Positions 52,201 to 61,229 of a stretch of 64,000 nt of DNA are shown here, one piece after another (the stretch's first letter is position 1; each line of letters begins with the position of its first letter). The translations under genes were made by a program, and so were the position numbers. The notes under the pieces are model-generated. The model was not told the DNA's origin and did not search any database. It worked only from the letters and a program-made list of their open reading frames with translations. The stretch comes from Sandaracinaceae bacterium (GTDB lineage: Bacteria; Myxococcota_A; Polyangia; Polyangiales; Sandaracinaceae), in NCBI GenBank assembly GCA_019637095.1, contig JAHBWG010000040.1, positions 1 through 64,000 of the forward strand, read 5' to 3'.

Positions 52201-54209
52201 ATCAGTACGACTGCGGCACCGACGGGCTCTGCCCCGGCGACCCGGGCTACACCGGCCCGGACACCGGCGAGCGCGACAACAACATCACGCACCTCGAGAT
52301 GACGCGCTGGGCGGCGGACCTGCGCCGCATCCGCACCGAGCGGACGCGCGCCGGCATCGGCAACACGATGACGTCCAGCCTCATGGACTACAACGGCGAC
52401 TTCTCGGACATGGCCGGCCTCGGCCACTACGACCGCGCCGCGATCTACTTCAACTACTTCAACCTCGCCGAGGCGTTCGCGGGTGATCCGCGCTACCGCG
52501 CGGGCGCGGGGACGTCGCTCGACGGCCTGCGCCGGTCGGACACCACGCCGCGCACGCTCTGGACGTGGTACCGCGGCGGCGAGGCGTGCAACGCCACCGC
52601 CGACTGCCCGTACTCGGCCGGGAACCAGTCCCTCACCGACGATCAGGGCATCCACCAGCGCTGCATCCGCAACCCGCGCTACGCCGGCATCCCGGTGCCC
52701 TGCAACGGGGACCGGAACTGCGTCTGCTCGAGCTTCGACGAGGACTTCATCGACTACGTCGAGGGCGCGGAGCCGACCTACCAGTGGGACCGCGACGGCG
52801 ACGGCGCGCCCGACCACGAGCGCGTGAACTACCTGTTCTGCTCGAACTCGCGCCTCAGCGACATCTCGTGGTGCAACGTCTTCGACGCCGGCGAGAGCTT
52901 CCAGGAGACGATCGATCACATGCGGCAGCAGTGGCAGGAGGGCTACCCGACGTCCTACTTCCGCAACTACCGCCGCGGGTTCAGCACGGGCAGCCGCGCG
53001 ATCCGCTCGATCGTCGACGCCGCGAAGATCTACCAGCACCTCTTCTTCCGGTACTTCTACGAGCCGGAGTTCCGGCGCCAGATCGGCCCGCTCGGGTTCA
53101 ACGACCAGTACCTCGCCTCGATCGACGCGATGAACTGGCTCGCGGAGCTCGCGCAGCTGCCGGACGCGGGGTCCTACCAGGTGCGCAACGTGCGCGGCCC
53201 GGAGACCTGTCACCCGACCAACCCGAGCGCGCCCGGCAACACGCCCGACTGCCGCTACGGCTACGTCCACATGGGTGAGCAGATGGGCATGCCCGGCGCG
53301 GACATCACCCTCGGGCCCGGCCAGGGCTTCTACCACTGGTCGCGTTACCAGGACGGCCTGTACGGGTTCTTCCGCATGGAGCGCGCCGGCGTCTTCTGGG
53401 ACAAGCTCATCGCGCTGCAGGCGCTCACCGTGCGTGACTGGGGTCTGAGCTTCACGATCGACGAGCGGTTCTTCATCAACTTCTACGACCTGTTCCCGAT
53501 CGAGATGACCGAGCTCTTCGGTGCGTACGTCATCGACGACGACTTCAACCGCGCTCCGCGCGTGGCCCGCGCCGCGGGTGCCGACTCCGAGATCTACTAC
53601 GTCAACCTGCTCCGCGGGAACTGCCGTAGCGCGGTCTCGGGCGCCTTCGAGCCCTGCGTCGGCGAGGTCCAGGATCGGTTCCCCGACCTCCCGATCATGG
53701 GGACGAGCAACGAGATCCTGCGCCTCTACGCGTCGATCTTCGCGCTCGCCGAGTTCCCGGTCTTCTACGACCCGTCGTTCGAGAGCCGGATCGCCATCTT
53801 CAAGCTCGACAGCGCGGATGGCTTCCGGATCCCGGACATCCAGCTCAGCGGCCTGCCGACGCGTGCGTTCGGCGAGGCGATCCCCGGCTCGGGCCACGAG
53901 GTGGTGACGGACCCCACCGCCGCGGACTACATCATCTACCTCTCGGATCGGCTCCACCAGCCGTACGTCGCGGTGAAGGTGCGTGAACGCCTCACCTTCA
54001 ACCTCGAGGAGGAGCAGATCGGGTTCTACCTGCTGCACCGCCTCTACGGCCTCCAGCAGGAGGTCCGTGCCCTCGAGGCGCGCGGCACGCTCACCCCGAG
54101 CGAGCGCGCGCACCTGACCGAGCTCCGCCGCCGGCTCGTCGCGGGCGAGTCCTTCCTCGAGGCCCTGATCGAGGTCCAGGACATCTTCGGCATCACCTCC
54201 TGGCTGTGA
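49296..54209 (+). CDS. Giant lipoprotein zinc metalloprotease B
   Basis: A 1637-residue paralogue of the preceding protein, from ATG 49296 (GAGGTG 6 nt upstream); ATG 49338 is an alternative. Lipobox VVGC. Zinc site HEMGHGLGMEH (923-933) and Met-turn SSLMDY (Met1030) are intact. Shared landmarks with A include RWVIDENFLYAYRSHE and NTLTGERTNV. It carries an extra Cys-rich insert of about 60 residues (CNFDEDCGVGGVCDLG and following) that looks like the modules of the Cys-rich lipoproteins, absent from A. Tandem duplication followed by divergence is the simplest origin. The double hairpin at 54213 ends the unit. Confidence 0.88.
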   Translation: MGTNSHSYRHGISVMRNFLLGLIVLAVGGLSVVGCVEPGPDIDRTQNNLVDKRIFEGEWWHSRAVLDAGDDGLWAIAQAGAGAPWEGAMANFDIASRSGVIGRIRWVIDENFLYAYRSHEIVVGAAEDATSPDFLGQPLAIYRITGHVDVRYEYNTLTGERTNVISESQDRRWYDRQYMRVDWSTNLVTFGLFGASLELEQFFGTFRREPVDSWIQEGGDGRIPDSWRPQFVRIGNDRSSYRWADEWPTDMDDTVHYMSFVAQEIWTPTNCFGEACNSSVRLILRNSFLRVPPNHEYAVETLPNSEYDRFGIIRTEQRTFFRGSRERSGIGAYCDATAIATCNFDEDCGVGGVCDLGTSRCTAGVLEDLDDCGAGNRANYATGRCENDTDAVCGGALCNTSTHLCEGGLSAHRGETDWLTFYRLRHNFYSRSLQRDRPCLADWQCDNRHGTIAGADPAMTDGSVCDVAAGVCTIPIRQRPVRPVDYHLSPGFPRYLVRSAFEVISDWNDTFMTGNRALRGEPAPTGPDVACQSTNPADYCFCGDVNAPEVRADRTCAHRSNMFVPPEMRGETNAFRCWVGIVGPDGTARPESETENPSRPTSYADYPEDVYRYAFIGDECMLRLQVNSCDRPVADGQPRAACEEYGDLRYQFFNYTSGAGAGWCGVMQPLQDPTTGEGISIPVNMGGLCLDRIATRALDLWPVLRGEVAEDTLYSGEHMRGYYERTGNVHVPVGFAPAIDGAEYRPDDLGRPAGMAMIPTDLNTHLNEVFASVAPRLERLAGVGPDGSTEGEGRALLFSGRLRNLQGTALERRLVEGMALEGADAFRTQSPLLAYNTEQRSGGRVSTEALIDQISPFREGFNDLVHAQVRQDQLLLDNYIHMPREAIFTSRYNQWWAEAFRGRSQGEAGIRWRQAFHKVVMLHEMGHGLGMEHNFAGSYDRNHYADGYFNLVTQTDASGRHTLALPVLDQYDCGTDGLCPGDPGYTGPDTGERDNNITHLEMTRWAADLRRIRTERTRAGIGNTMTSSLMDYNGDFSDMAGLGHYDRAAIYFNYFNLAEAFAGDPRYRAGAGTSLDGLRRSDTTPRTLWTWYRGGEACNATADCPYSAGNQSLTDDQGIHQRCIRNPRYAGIPVPCNGDRNCVCSSFDEDFIDYVEGAEPTYQWDRDGDGAPDHERVNYLFCSNSRLSDISWCNVFDAGESFQETIDHMRQQWQEGYPTSYFRNYRRGFSTGSRAIRSIVDAAKIYQHLFFRYFYEPEFRRQIGPLGFNDQYLASIDAMNWLAELAQLPDAGSYQVRNVRGPETCHPTNPSAPGNTPDCRYGYVHMGEQMGMPGADITLGPGQGFYHWSRYQDGLYGFFRMERAGVFWDKLIALQALTVRDWGLSFTIDERFFINFYDLFPIEMTELFGAYVIDDDFNRAPRVARAAGADSEIYYVNLLRGNCRSAVSGAFEPCVGEVQDRFPDLPIMGTSNEILRLYASIFALAEFPVFYDPSFESRIAIFKLDSADGFRIPDIQLSGLPTRAFGEAIPGSGHEVVTDPTAADYIIYLSDRLHQPYVAVKVRERLTFNLEEEQIGFYLLHRLYGLQQEVRALEARGTLTPSERAHLTELRRRLVAGESFLEALIEVQDIFGITSWL

Positions 54210-54212
54210 GGC

Positions 54213-54272
54213 GAGGCGGGGCCTCCCCCGCCTCGAAGATGGCGGCCCGGTGCGCAACTCGCGCGCCGGGCC
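54213..54272 (+). terminator. Double hairpin terminating the metalloprotease operon
   Basis: GAGGCGGGG-CCTC-CCCCGCCTC (54213-54234) is a perfect 9-bp stem. GGCCCGG-T-GCGC with GCGC-G-CCGGGCC (54244-54272) is a 12-bp stem with one G-T pair. Both sit within 65 bp of the metalloprotease B stop and before the pyruvate dehydrogenase genes. Confidence 0.75.
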
Positions 54273-54326
54273 GTCGCGCTTTCGTGCTAGGCTCGCCCAC
54301 CCGCTGAGTTACGAGAGGACCCGCCG

Positions 54327-55301
54327 ATGGCGACCGACGAGCTGCTCCCGCTGTACCGCCAGATGCTCCTGATCCGCCGCGTCGAGGAGGAGGCGGCCCG
54401 CGCCTACGTGCAGGGCAAGATCGGCGGCTTCCTCCACCTCTACATCGGCCAGGAGGCGATCGCGGTCGGCACGGAGGCGGCGATCCAGAAGCGCGACGCG
54501 GTCATCACCACGTACCGCGACCACGGCTTCGCGCTCGCGCGCGGGATGAGCGCGCGCGCCGTGATGGCGGAGCTCTTCGGCCGCGACACCGGCTGCTCGC
54601 GCGGCCTCGGCGGCTCGATGCACATGTTCGACCGCGAGAACCGCTTCTACGGCGGCCACGGGATCGTCGGGGGTCACGTGGCGGTCGGGGCGGGCATCGC
54701 CTTCCGCGCGAAGTACCTCCAGCAAGACGACGTGACGCTCTGCTTCTTCGGCGAGGGCGCGACCAACATCGGCGGCTTCCACGAGGGGCTCTCGCTCGCC
54801 GGGCTCTGGAAGCTCCCCGCGGTCTTCGTCTGCGAGAACAACCTCTACTCGATGGGCACGCCGCTCGTGCGCTCGATGCCCGCGAAGGACCTCACCGACA
54901 AGGCGGCCGGCTACTCGATGGCGCGCGACCGCTTCGACGGGCACGACGTGCTGCACGTCCGCGATCGCATCCGCGAGGCGGTCGAGCGCGCGCGCTCCGG
55001 TGGCGGCCCGACGCTGGTCGAGATCCTCACCTACCGCTTCCGCGGGCACTCGATGAGCGACCCGGGCAAGTACCGCACCTCCGAGGAGGTCGAGGAGAAG
55101 AAGCGGCAGCACGATCCGGTGCGGATCGCGCGCCAGGGGCTGCTCGACGCGGGCACGCCGGAGGCGGAGCTCGCGGCGGTCGACGCCGGCGTCGAGGACG
55201 AGGTGCGCGACGCGGTCCGGTTCGCGGACGAGTCACCGCCGCCGACCCTCGAGACGATGTACGACTGCGTGCTCGCGCCGGAGGGAGGGCTCGATGCGTG
55301 A
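54327..55301 (+). CDS. pdhA: Pyruvate dehydrogenase E1 alpha subunit
   Basis: A 324-residue TPP enzyme subunit. Thiamine-diphosphate/Mg motif: FFGEGATNIGGFHEG to CENN. RDHGFALARGM and GLGGSMHMFD match E1alpha. With E1beta it decarboxylates pyruvate and acetylates lipoate on E2. ATG 54327 follows GAGAGGA. It overlaps pdhB by 8 bp, so the order alpha-beta-E2 is one operon. Branched-chain dehydrogenase E1alpha is an alternative, but pyruvate is favoured by the GLGGSMHMFD type. Confidence 0.92.
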   Translation: MATDELLPLYRQMLLIRRVEEEAARAYVQGKIGGFLHLYIGQEAIAVGTEAAIQKRDAVITTYRDHGFALARGMSARAVMAELFGRDTGCSRGLGGSMHMFDRENRFYGGHGIVGGHVAVGAGIAFRAKYLQQDDVTLCFFGEGATNIGGFHEGLSLAGLWKLPAVFVCENNLYSMGTPLVRSMPAKDLTDKAAGYSMARDRFDGHDVLHVRDRIREAVERARSGGGPTLVEILTYRFRGHSMSDPGKYRTSEEVEEKKRQHDPVRIARQGLLDAGTPEAELAAVDAGVEDEVRDAVRFADESPPPTLETMYDCVLAPEGGLDA

Positions 55302-56274
55302 GGTCCGCTACCGGGACGCGCTCCGCGAGGCGATGGCCGAGGAGATGCGCCGCGATCCGACCGTCGTCCTCATGGGCGAGGAGGTCGGCCACTACCAGGG
55401 CGCCTACAAGGTCACGCAGGGCCTGCTCGAGGAGTTCGGCGATCAGCGCGTGATCGACACGCCGATCGCGGAGGCCGGCTTCTCCGGGATCGCGGTCGGC
55501 GCCGCGATGACCGGCCTGCGCCCGATCGTCGAGTTCATGACCTGGAACTTCTCGCTCGTCGCGTTCGACCAGATCGTGAACAACGCCGCGAAGATGTACC
55601 AGATGAGCGGCGGCCAGCTCCCCGTGCCCGTGGTGTTCCGCGGGCCCAACGCCTCGGCGCGCCAGGTCGGCTCGCAGCACAGCCACGCGGTCGAGCCGTT
55701 CTACACGAACGTGCCGGGCCTCTACGTCGTCTATCCGTCGACGCCGCGCGACGCGAAGGGCCTGCTCAAGACGGCGATCCGCAGCGACAACCCCGTCGTG
55801 TTCCTCGAGGGCGAGACGCTCTACAACGCCAAGGGCGAGGTCCCCGAGGAAGAGGAGCTGATCCCGTTCGGGGTGGCGCGCGTCGCGCGCGAGGGCACCG
55901 ACGTGACGGTGGTGACCTGGGGACGGCCGTACGTCACGGTGATGAAGGTCGCCGAGGAGCTCGCCGAGCGCGGCGTGAGCTGCGAGGTGATCGACCCGCG
56001 CACGCTGCGGCCGCTCGACCACGAGACGATCGTGGAGTCGGTGAAGAAGACGAACCGCTGCGTGGTCGTGCACGAGCACTGGCCGTACGGCGGGCCGGGC
56101 GCGGAGATCGTCGATCGCGTGCAGCGCGACGCGTTCGACTACCTCGACGCGCCGATCCTGCGCGCCACGAACCTCGACGTGCCGATGCCCTACGCGATCG
56201 AGCTCGAGAACGAGGTGATCGTCACCGAGGCGCGCGTGCGCGAGGCGATCGAGCGCGTCTGTTACCTGGACTGA
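55294..56274 (+). CDS. pdhB: Pyruvate dehydrogenase E1 beta subunit
   Basis: A 326-residue subunit matching E1beta throughout: [22 protein letters not shown] at the start, [26 protein letters not shown], then [16 protein letters not shown]. It completes the E1 tetramer active site. ATG 55294 lies inside the last codons of pdhA (8-bp overlap); pdhC starts 14 bp after its stop. Length is normal for the family. Confidence 0.94.
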   Translation: MREVRYRDALREAMAEEMRRDPTVVLMGEEVGHYQGAYKVTQGLLEEFGDQRVIDTPIAEAGFSGIAVGAAMTGLRPIVEFMTWNFSLVAFDQIVNNAAKMYQMSGGQLPVPVVFRGPNASARQVGSQHSHAVEPFYTNVPGLYVVYPSTPRDAKGLLKTAIRSDNPVVFLEGETLYNAKGEVPEEEELIPFGVARVAREGTDVTVVTWGRPYVTVMKVAEELAERGVSCEVIDPRTLRPLDHETIVESVKKTNRCVVVHEHWPYGGPGAEIVDRVQRDAFDYLDAPILRATNLDVPMPYAIELENEVIVTEARVREAIERVCYLD

Positions 56275-56288
56275 GCGGGGAGCGAGTC

Positions 56289-57539
56289 ATGGCGAAGATC
56301 ATCGGGCTGCCCAAGCTGTCGCCGACGATGGAGGAGGGGACCCTCGCCCGCTGGGCGAAGAAGGAGGGGGACGCGATCGCGATCGACGACCTCATCGCCG
56401 AGATCGAGACGGACAAGGCGACGATGGAGTGGCGCGCCTTCGACCCCGGCGTGCTCCTGAAGATCCTCGTCGAGGAGGGCGCGGTGCTCTCGCCCGACGC
56501 GCCGGTGGCGATCATCGGGGCCGCGGGCGAGGACGTCAGCGCGCTGCTCGGTGAGCTCGCGGGCGGGGGACCGGTGCCCGCGCCGGCCCCGCCGAAGGCG
56601 TCCGCCGCGGCCGCGCCCGCCGCGCCCGCCGCCGCTTCGGCCGCGCCCGCACCGGTCGCGCCGGCGACGGGCGGACGCGCGCTCGCCTCGCCGCTCGTCC
56701 GCAAGCTCGCGCGCGAGCACGACGTCGACCTCACCGAGGTCGCGGGCACCGGCCCCAAGGGGCGCGTGATCAAGCGCGACCTCGACGCGTGGCTCGCGTC
56801 GCCCCGCGCGGCGGCGCCCGCCGCGAGCGCCGCGCCCTCGGGCGTGCGGCTCCCGCCGCGCGTCGAGAAGCTCTCCTCGATGCGGCGCACGATCGCGCGC
56901 CGGCTCACCGAGTCCAAGCAGACCGTCCCGCACTTCTACCTGACGATCGACCTCGACGCGGCGCCGCTGCTCGCCGCGCGCGCGCAGCTCAACGCCGAGC
57001 TCGAGCGCGACGGCGAGAAGGTCAGCGTCAACGATCTCGTGATCAAGGCGTGCGCCCTCGCGCTGCGGCGCGTGCCGGCGGCGAACGCGTCGTTCATGGG
57101 CGACGCGATCCACTACCACCAGGTCGTCGACGTGTCGGTCGCCGTCGCGGTGCCCGACGGGCTCGTCACGCCGGTCGTGCGCGACGCCGACCGGCTCGGC
57201 GTCCGCGCGATCGCGGCCCAGGTCCGCGAGCTCGCCAAGCGCGCGCGCGACAAGCGCCTCGCGCCCGAGGAGATGACGGGCGGCACGTTCAGCATCTCCA
57301 ACCTCGGGATGTACGGCGTCGAGGAGTTCGCCGCGGTGATCAACCCGCCGGAGGGCTGCCTGCTCGCGGTCGGCGCCGTGCGCGACACGCCCGTCGTGAG
57401 CGGCGGGCAGGTCGTGGCCGGCAAGCGCATGAAGGCGACGCTCTCGTGCGACCACCGCGTGGTCGACGGCGCGGTCGGCGCCGAGTGGCTCGCGGCGTTC
57501 AAGAAGGTCGCCGAGGCGCCGGTCCTGATGCTCTTGTGA
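56289..57539 (+). CDS. pdhC: Pyruvate dehydrogenase E2 (dihydrolipoyl acetyltransferase)
   Basis: A 416-residue E2 with one lipoyl domain (lipoyl-Lys in [11 protein letters not shown], ~residue 43), an Ala/Pro linker, a peripheral-subunit-binding domain ([16 protein letters not shown] to GRVIKRDL, ~135-170), and a catalytic domain ending [16 protein letters not shown] (His and Asp of HxxxDG). It transfers acetyl to CoA. E3 (lipoamide dehydrogenase) is absent from the window and must be encoded elsewhere. Converges with fbp, 3 bp between stops. Confidence 0.94.
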   Translation: MAKIIGLPKLSPTMEEGTLARWAKKEGDAIAIDDLIAEIETDKATMEWRAFDPGVLLKILVEEGAVLSPDAPVAIIGAAGEDVSALLGELAGGGPVPAPAPPKASAAAAPAAPAAASAAPAPVAPATGGRALASPLVRKLAREHDVDLTEVAGTGPKGRVIKRDLDAWLASPRAAAPAASAAPSGVRLPPRVEKLSSMRRTIARRLTESKQTVPHFYLTIDLDAAPLLAARAQLNAELERDGEKVSVNDLVIKACALALRRVPAANASFMGDAIHYHQVVDVSVAVAVPDGLVTPVVRDADRLGVRAIAAQVRELAKRARDKRLAPEEMTGGTFSISNLGMYGVEEFAAVINPPEGCLLAVGAVRDTPVVSGGQVVAGKRMKATLSCDHRVVDGAVGAEWLAAFKKVAEAPVLMLL

Positions 57540-57542
57540 CGC

Positions 57543-58571
57543 CTACGCGAGGCGGCGCTCGAGGTCCGCGACGTCTTCGGCGCTCCCGATGAAGAGCGGC
57601 GTGCGGTCGTGAAGCGCCTCGGGCTCGATGTCGAGGACGCGGCGCGTGCCGGTCGTCGCGGCGCCGCCCGCCGCCTCGGCGATGAACGCCATCGGCGCGC
57701 ACTCGTAGAGCAGGCGCAGCTTGCCGGACGGGTTCTTGTCGTCCGCCGGGTACGCGAAGATCCCGCCCTTGAGCAGCGTCCGGTGGAAGTCGGCGACGAG
57801 GGTCCCGATGTAGCGGTGCCCGTACGGCTGCCCGCCCGGCGCGTCCGCGCTCTTGAGCCACGCGACCCATTCGCGCACGCGCGGATCCCAGCGCAGCGTG
57901 TTGCCCTCGTTCACCGAGTACGTCGCGCCGCGCTTCGGGATGCGGATGTTCTCGTGGCTCAGGAAGAACTCGCCGACGAGCGGGTCGAGCGTGAAGCCGT
58001 GCACGCCCTGGCCCGTCGTGTAGACGAGCACCGTGCTCGAGCCGTAGAGGATGTAGCCGGCGGCGACCTGCTCCGTGCCCTTCTGCAGGCAGTCCTCGCG
58101 CGTCCCCGGCCCGGCCTTGCTGAGGCGCCGGTGGACGGAGAAGATCGTCCCGATCGACATGCACACGTCGATGTTCGAGCTCCCGTCGAGCGGGTCGAAC
58201 ATCAGGACGTATTTGCCGTGCGGGAAGTGCGGGGGGATCGGGATGATGTCCTCGTTCTCCTCGCTGGCCATCACGCACACGTGCCCGCCCGCCTCGACGC
58301 AGCGGACGAGGATCTGGTTGGCGATCACGTCGAGGCGCTGGACCTCCTCGCCCTGGACGTTGGTCGCGCCGACGCGGCCGAGCACGTCGCTCAGGCCCGC
58401 CTTGTGGACGCGGGCCGCGATCATGCGGCCGGCGAGCGCGATCGACTGGAAGAGGCCGGTGAAGTCGCCGGTGGCGCCCTGCACGCGCCGCTGCCGCTCG
58501 AAGATGTGGCGGTCGAGCGTCCAGCCGAGCTGTTCGGGGCTGGGCGGCCCCCACGACGGTGTCGGTCTCAC
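57543..58571 (-). CDS. fbp: Class I fructose-1,6-bisphosphatase
   Basis: A 342-residue protein. DPLDGSSNID is the metal/phosphate signature; ASEENEDI supplies an upstream acidic metal ligand, and GGIFAYPAD with GKLRLLYEC lies in the sugar-phosphate site. It hydrolyses fructose 1,6-bisphosphate in gluconeogenesis, opposing the phosphofructokinase encoded ~1.5 kb away. GTG 58571 follows GGGAGGA closely. Confidence 0.95.
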   Translation of the reverse strand: MRPTPSWGPPSPEQLGWTLDRHIFERQRRVQGATGDFTGLFQSIALAGRMIAARVHKAGLSDVLGRVGATNVQGEEVQRLDVIANQILVRCVEAGGHVCVMASEENEDIIPIPPHFPHGKYVLMFDPLDGSSNIDVCMSIGTIFSVHRRLSKAGPGTREDCLQKGTEQVAAGYILYGSSTVLVYTTGQGVHGFTLDPLVGEFFLSHENIRIPKRGATYSVNEGNTLRWDPRVREWVAWLKSADAPGGQPYGHRYIGTLVADFHRTLLKGGIFAYPADDKNPSGKLRLLYECAPMAFIAEAAGGAATTGTRRVLDIEPEALHDRTPLFIGSAEDVADLERRLA

Positions 58572-58593
58572 GCGATCCTCCCGATCGTATGGG

Positions 58594-59097
58594 TCAAGCC
58601 TTTTTGCGGGCGCGCGCGCCGCGCTTGCCCGCGGAGACCTCGGCCTCGTCGTCGTCGTCGCTCGCGTCGACGCGCGCCTTGGGCCCCTTCTTCTCCTTGC
58701 CCTTCGCGTCGCCCTCGTCGCCCGTGTTGTCGAGCTCGACGAGCGAGCCGTAGACGCCGGCGATCGCCGGCGCGAACACCACGGGCAGCGCGGCGATCGC
58801 GTGCGTGCCCTCGAGCCCGGGGAACGGGACGCCGAACGGGATGTAGCTCAGGCCCCAGTACGCGAGCGCGCCGAGCCCGACGCCGACCATCCCCTTGAGC
58901 GCGGCCTCGATCCAGGCGCCCTCCTTCCACGGCGCCTTGCCCGCGAAGACGCCGGCGGTGCCGGCCGCGCCCATCGAGACCAGGAACCCGAGGAGCCCGG
59001 CCGCGTTCGTCCACTGCAAACCGTATTGCAGGGCCGCCCCGATCGCTCCGCCGATGACGAGGCCCTTGAGGAGCCCGAGCCCGAGGCGCTTCAACAC
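58594..59097 (-). CDS. Membrane protein with acidic/basic tail, unknown
   Basis: A 167-residue protein with about four hydrophobic segments in residues 5-120 (for example LGLLKGLVIGGAIGAAL and AALPVVFAPAIAGVYGSL). A charged C-terminal tail (EGDAKGKEKKGPKARVDASDDDDE then basic KRGARARKK) follows. No family recognised. The tail should be cytoplasmic. fbp starts 22 bp beyond its stop on the same strand. Confidence 0.7.
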   Translation of the reverse strand: MLKRLGLGLLKGLVIGGAIGAALQYGLQWTNAAGLLGFLVSMGAAGTAGVFAGKAPWKEGAWIEAALKGMVGVGLGALAYWGLSYIPFGVPFPGLEGTHAIAALPVVFAPAIAGVYGSLVELDNTGDEGDAKGKEKKGPKARVDASDDDDEAEVSAGKRGARARKKA

Positions 59098-59154
59098 CCC
59101 GTCCGTCTACCACCGTTTAGTTGACCGAGCCACCGCGGCGGGGTACCCGAGAGC

Positions 59155-60132
59155 GTGTCCGAGCGCACCGTCCGGCCTCGTCGCTGGTTGTTCTGGGTCA
59201 AGGCCCTGGTGAGCGCCGGGCTGCTCGGGGCCCTCGTCGCGCGGATGGTCCAGAAGGACGGCGTCGAGCTGTTGCTCGAGCGCCTCGCGGGCCTGCACGC
59301 CGGCTGGCTCGCGCTCGCGGTGGCGCTGCACTTCGCGGCCGTCTTCGCGGGTGTCTCGCGCTGGCGGCTGCTCCTCGACGGCGCGGGGCTGCGCCTGGGC
59401 TACCCGCGCCTCTTGCGCTCCTTCCTCGTCGGCCGGTTCGTCGGCGCCTTCACTCCGTCCACGACGGGCCTCGACGGCTGGCGCCTCTACGACGTCGGCC
59501 GCGAGTCCGGCGCGATGGCGCGCAGCGCCGCGGTCATCGCGATCGAGAAGCTCGTCGGGCTCGTCGGGATGGCGGTGGTCTGCGCCGGGCTCATCCCGTT
59601 CGGTGGGATCGACGCGATGGGACCGACCGCGCCCGTCATGGCGGCCGCGATGGCCCTCGGGGCGGCGCTCGGGCTCTACGGGATCCGCCGGCCGGCGTGG
59701 CTCGGCGCGATCGTGCGGCGCGTCCCGTGGGCGCGCGCGCGCGCGGCGGGCGAGCGCGTCGTCGAGGCGCTCGGCGCGAGCGGGCTCGACGGACGCCGCG
59801 CGGGCGGCGCGATCGCGCTCGGCATCGGCTCGCACCTCGCGCTCTCCGCCGTCTTCTTCGCGACCGCCCGCGCCATCGGCGTCGACGCGAGCGCCGCGAC
59901 CCTCCTCGTCACCGGCAACGCCATCACCCTCGCGGTGCTCCTGCCCGTCTCGGTGGGCGGCGTCGGCGTGCGCGAGGGCGTGGCGGTCGTGCTGTTGGCG
60001 GGGGTCGGCGTCGCGTCGACCGACGCGGTGCTCGTCGCGCTGCTCGGCTACCTCACGGGTCAGGTCCCGGCGCTGCTCGGTGGTGTCCTCACGCTCGCCG
60101 GCCGCCGAGGTGAGGTACCCTCGGCCGCATGA
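59155..60132 (+). CDS. LPG-synthase-type membrane protein (PF03706-like)
   Basis: A 325-residue polytopic protein from GTG 59155. [27 protein letters not shown] and the late [13 protein letters not shown] match the lysylphosphatidylglycerol-synthase membrane-domain family, also called AglD-like. Homologues without the synthetase domain act in lipid transport or membrane processes that are poorly defined. It overlaps the next gene by 4 bp (ATGA), so three genes (this, pfkA, pcm-like) form a coupled unit. Confidence 0.85.
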   Translation: MSERTVRPRRWLFWVKALVSAGLLGALVARMVQKDGVELLLERLAGLHAGWLALAVALHFAAVFAGVSRWRLLLDGAGLRLGYPRLLRSFLVGRFVGAFTPSTTGLDGWRLYDVGRESGAMARSAAVIAIEKLVGLVGMAVVCAGLIPFGGIDAMGPTAPVMAAAMALGAALGLYGIRRPAWLGAIVRRVPWARARAAGERVVEALGASGLDGRRAGGAIALGIGSHLALSAVFFATARAIGVDASAATLLVTGNAITLAVLLPVSVGGVGVREGVAVVLLAGVGVASTDAVLVALLGYLTGQVPALLGGVLTLAGRRGEVPSAA

Positions 60133-61229
60133 GCCTTCGGGTCGCGATCAACACCGGCGGCGGCGACTGCCCCGGACTGAACGCCGTCATCCGCGCCGTC
60201 GTCACCGTCGGCAAGGAGCGCTACGGCTGGGAGATCCTCGGCGTCGAGGACGCGCTGAGCGGGCTGGTCGACCTCGACTACCGTGGCCCGAATGGGAACC
60301 GCTGGCTCGAGCTCGCCGACGTGCGCGGGCTGCTCGCGCGCGGCGGCACGGTGCTCGGGACCTCGAACCGCTCCGACCCGTTCCACTTCGTCGTGACGGA
60401 CCCGGACGGCTCGACCCGCGAGATCGACGTCTCCGACCGCGTGATGGAGAACTACGCGAAGCTCCGCCTCGACGCGATGGTCGCGATCGGGGGCGACGGC
60501 TCCATGTCGATCTCCGCTCAGCTCATGGGGAAGGGCATGAAGGTCGTCGGCGTCCCCAAGACGATCGACAACGACCTCGGCGCGACGGACCAGACCTTCG
60601 GCTTCGACACCGCCGTCGGCATCGCGACCGAGGCGCTCGACCGCATCCGGGACACCGCGGACAGCCACGACCGCGTGATGCTCGTCGAGGTGATGGGGCG
60701 CCACGCGGGCTGGATCGCCTTGCACGCGGGGCTCGCGGGCGGCGCCGACGCGATCCTCCTGCCGGAGATCCCCTACCGCGTCGAGGCGGTCGCGGAGCTG
60801 ATCGAGGCGCGCCGCGCGCGCGGCAAGAACTACAGCATCATCGTGGTGGCCGAGGGCGCCAAGCCGCTCGGCGGCGCGGTGAGCCAGCTCGAGCGCCAGC
60901 TCGGCGAGATGCCGCGGCTGATGGGCGCCGCGCACCGCGTCGCCGCGCAGCTCGAGGAGCTCGTGGACGCGCCGATGCGCGTGACCGTGCTCGGGCACAT
61001 CCAGCGCGGCGGCTCCCCGTCGAACTTCGATCGCGTGCTCGCGACGCGCTACGGCGTGATGGCCGCCGAGCTCGTGCAAGCGAGGCAGTTCGGCAAGATG
61101 GTCGCGCTGCGCAACGGCGAGATCGTCGCCGTCGATCTGAAGGAGGCGATCGCCGCGCCCAAGCTCGTCGACCCGCGCTCGCAGATCGTCGAGCAGGCGC
61201 GCGCGCTCGGTGTCACGTTTGGCGAGTGA
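60129..61229 (+). CDS. pfkA: 6-phosphofructokinase
   Basis: A 366-residue phosphofructokinase. [32 protein letters not shown] and [10 protein letters not shown] are family motifs. GGDGS has the Gly usually seen in ATP-using forms, whereas PKTIDND has the Lys typical of PPi-using and of some actinobacterial ATP-using forms. ATP is more likely, but phosphoryl-donor choice is not certain. ATG 60129 overlaps the previous stop; its stop overlaps the next GTG. Confidence 0.92.
   Translation: MSLRVAINTGGGDCPGLNAVIRAVVTVGKERYGWEILGVEDALSGLVDLDYRGPNGNRWLELADVRGLLARGGTVLGTSNRSDPFHFVVTDPDGSTREIDVSDRVMENYAKLRLDAMVAIGGDGSMSISAQLMGKGMKVVGVPKTIDNDLGATDQTFGFDTAVGIATEALDRIRDTADSHDRVMLVEVMGRHAGWIALHAGLAGGADAILLPEIPYRVEAVAELIEARRARGKNYSIIVVAEGAKPLGGAVSQLERQLGEMPRLMGAAHRVAAQLEELVDAPMRVTVLGHIQRGGSPSNFDRVLATRYGVMAAELVQARQFGKMVALRNGEIVAVDLKEAIAAPKLVDPRSQIVEQARALGVTFGE

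Noticed and set aside
49587-54257. Very long minus-strand open frame opposite protease B
   Set aside because: Same reason: it mirrors a well-supported coding frame and has no recognisable domain.
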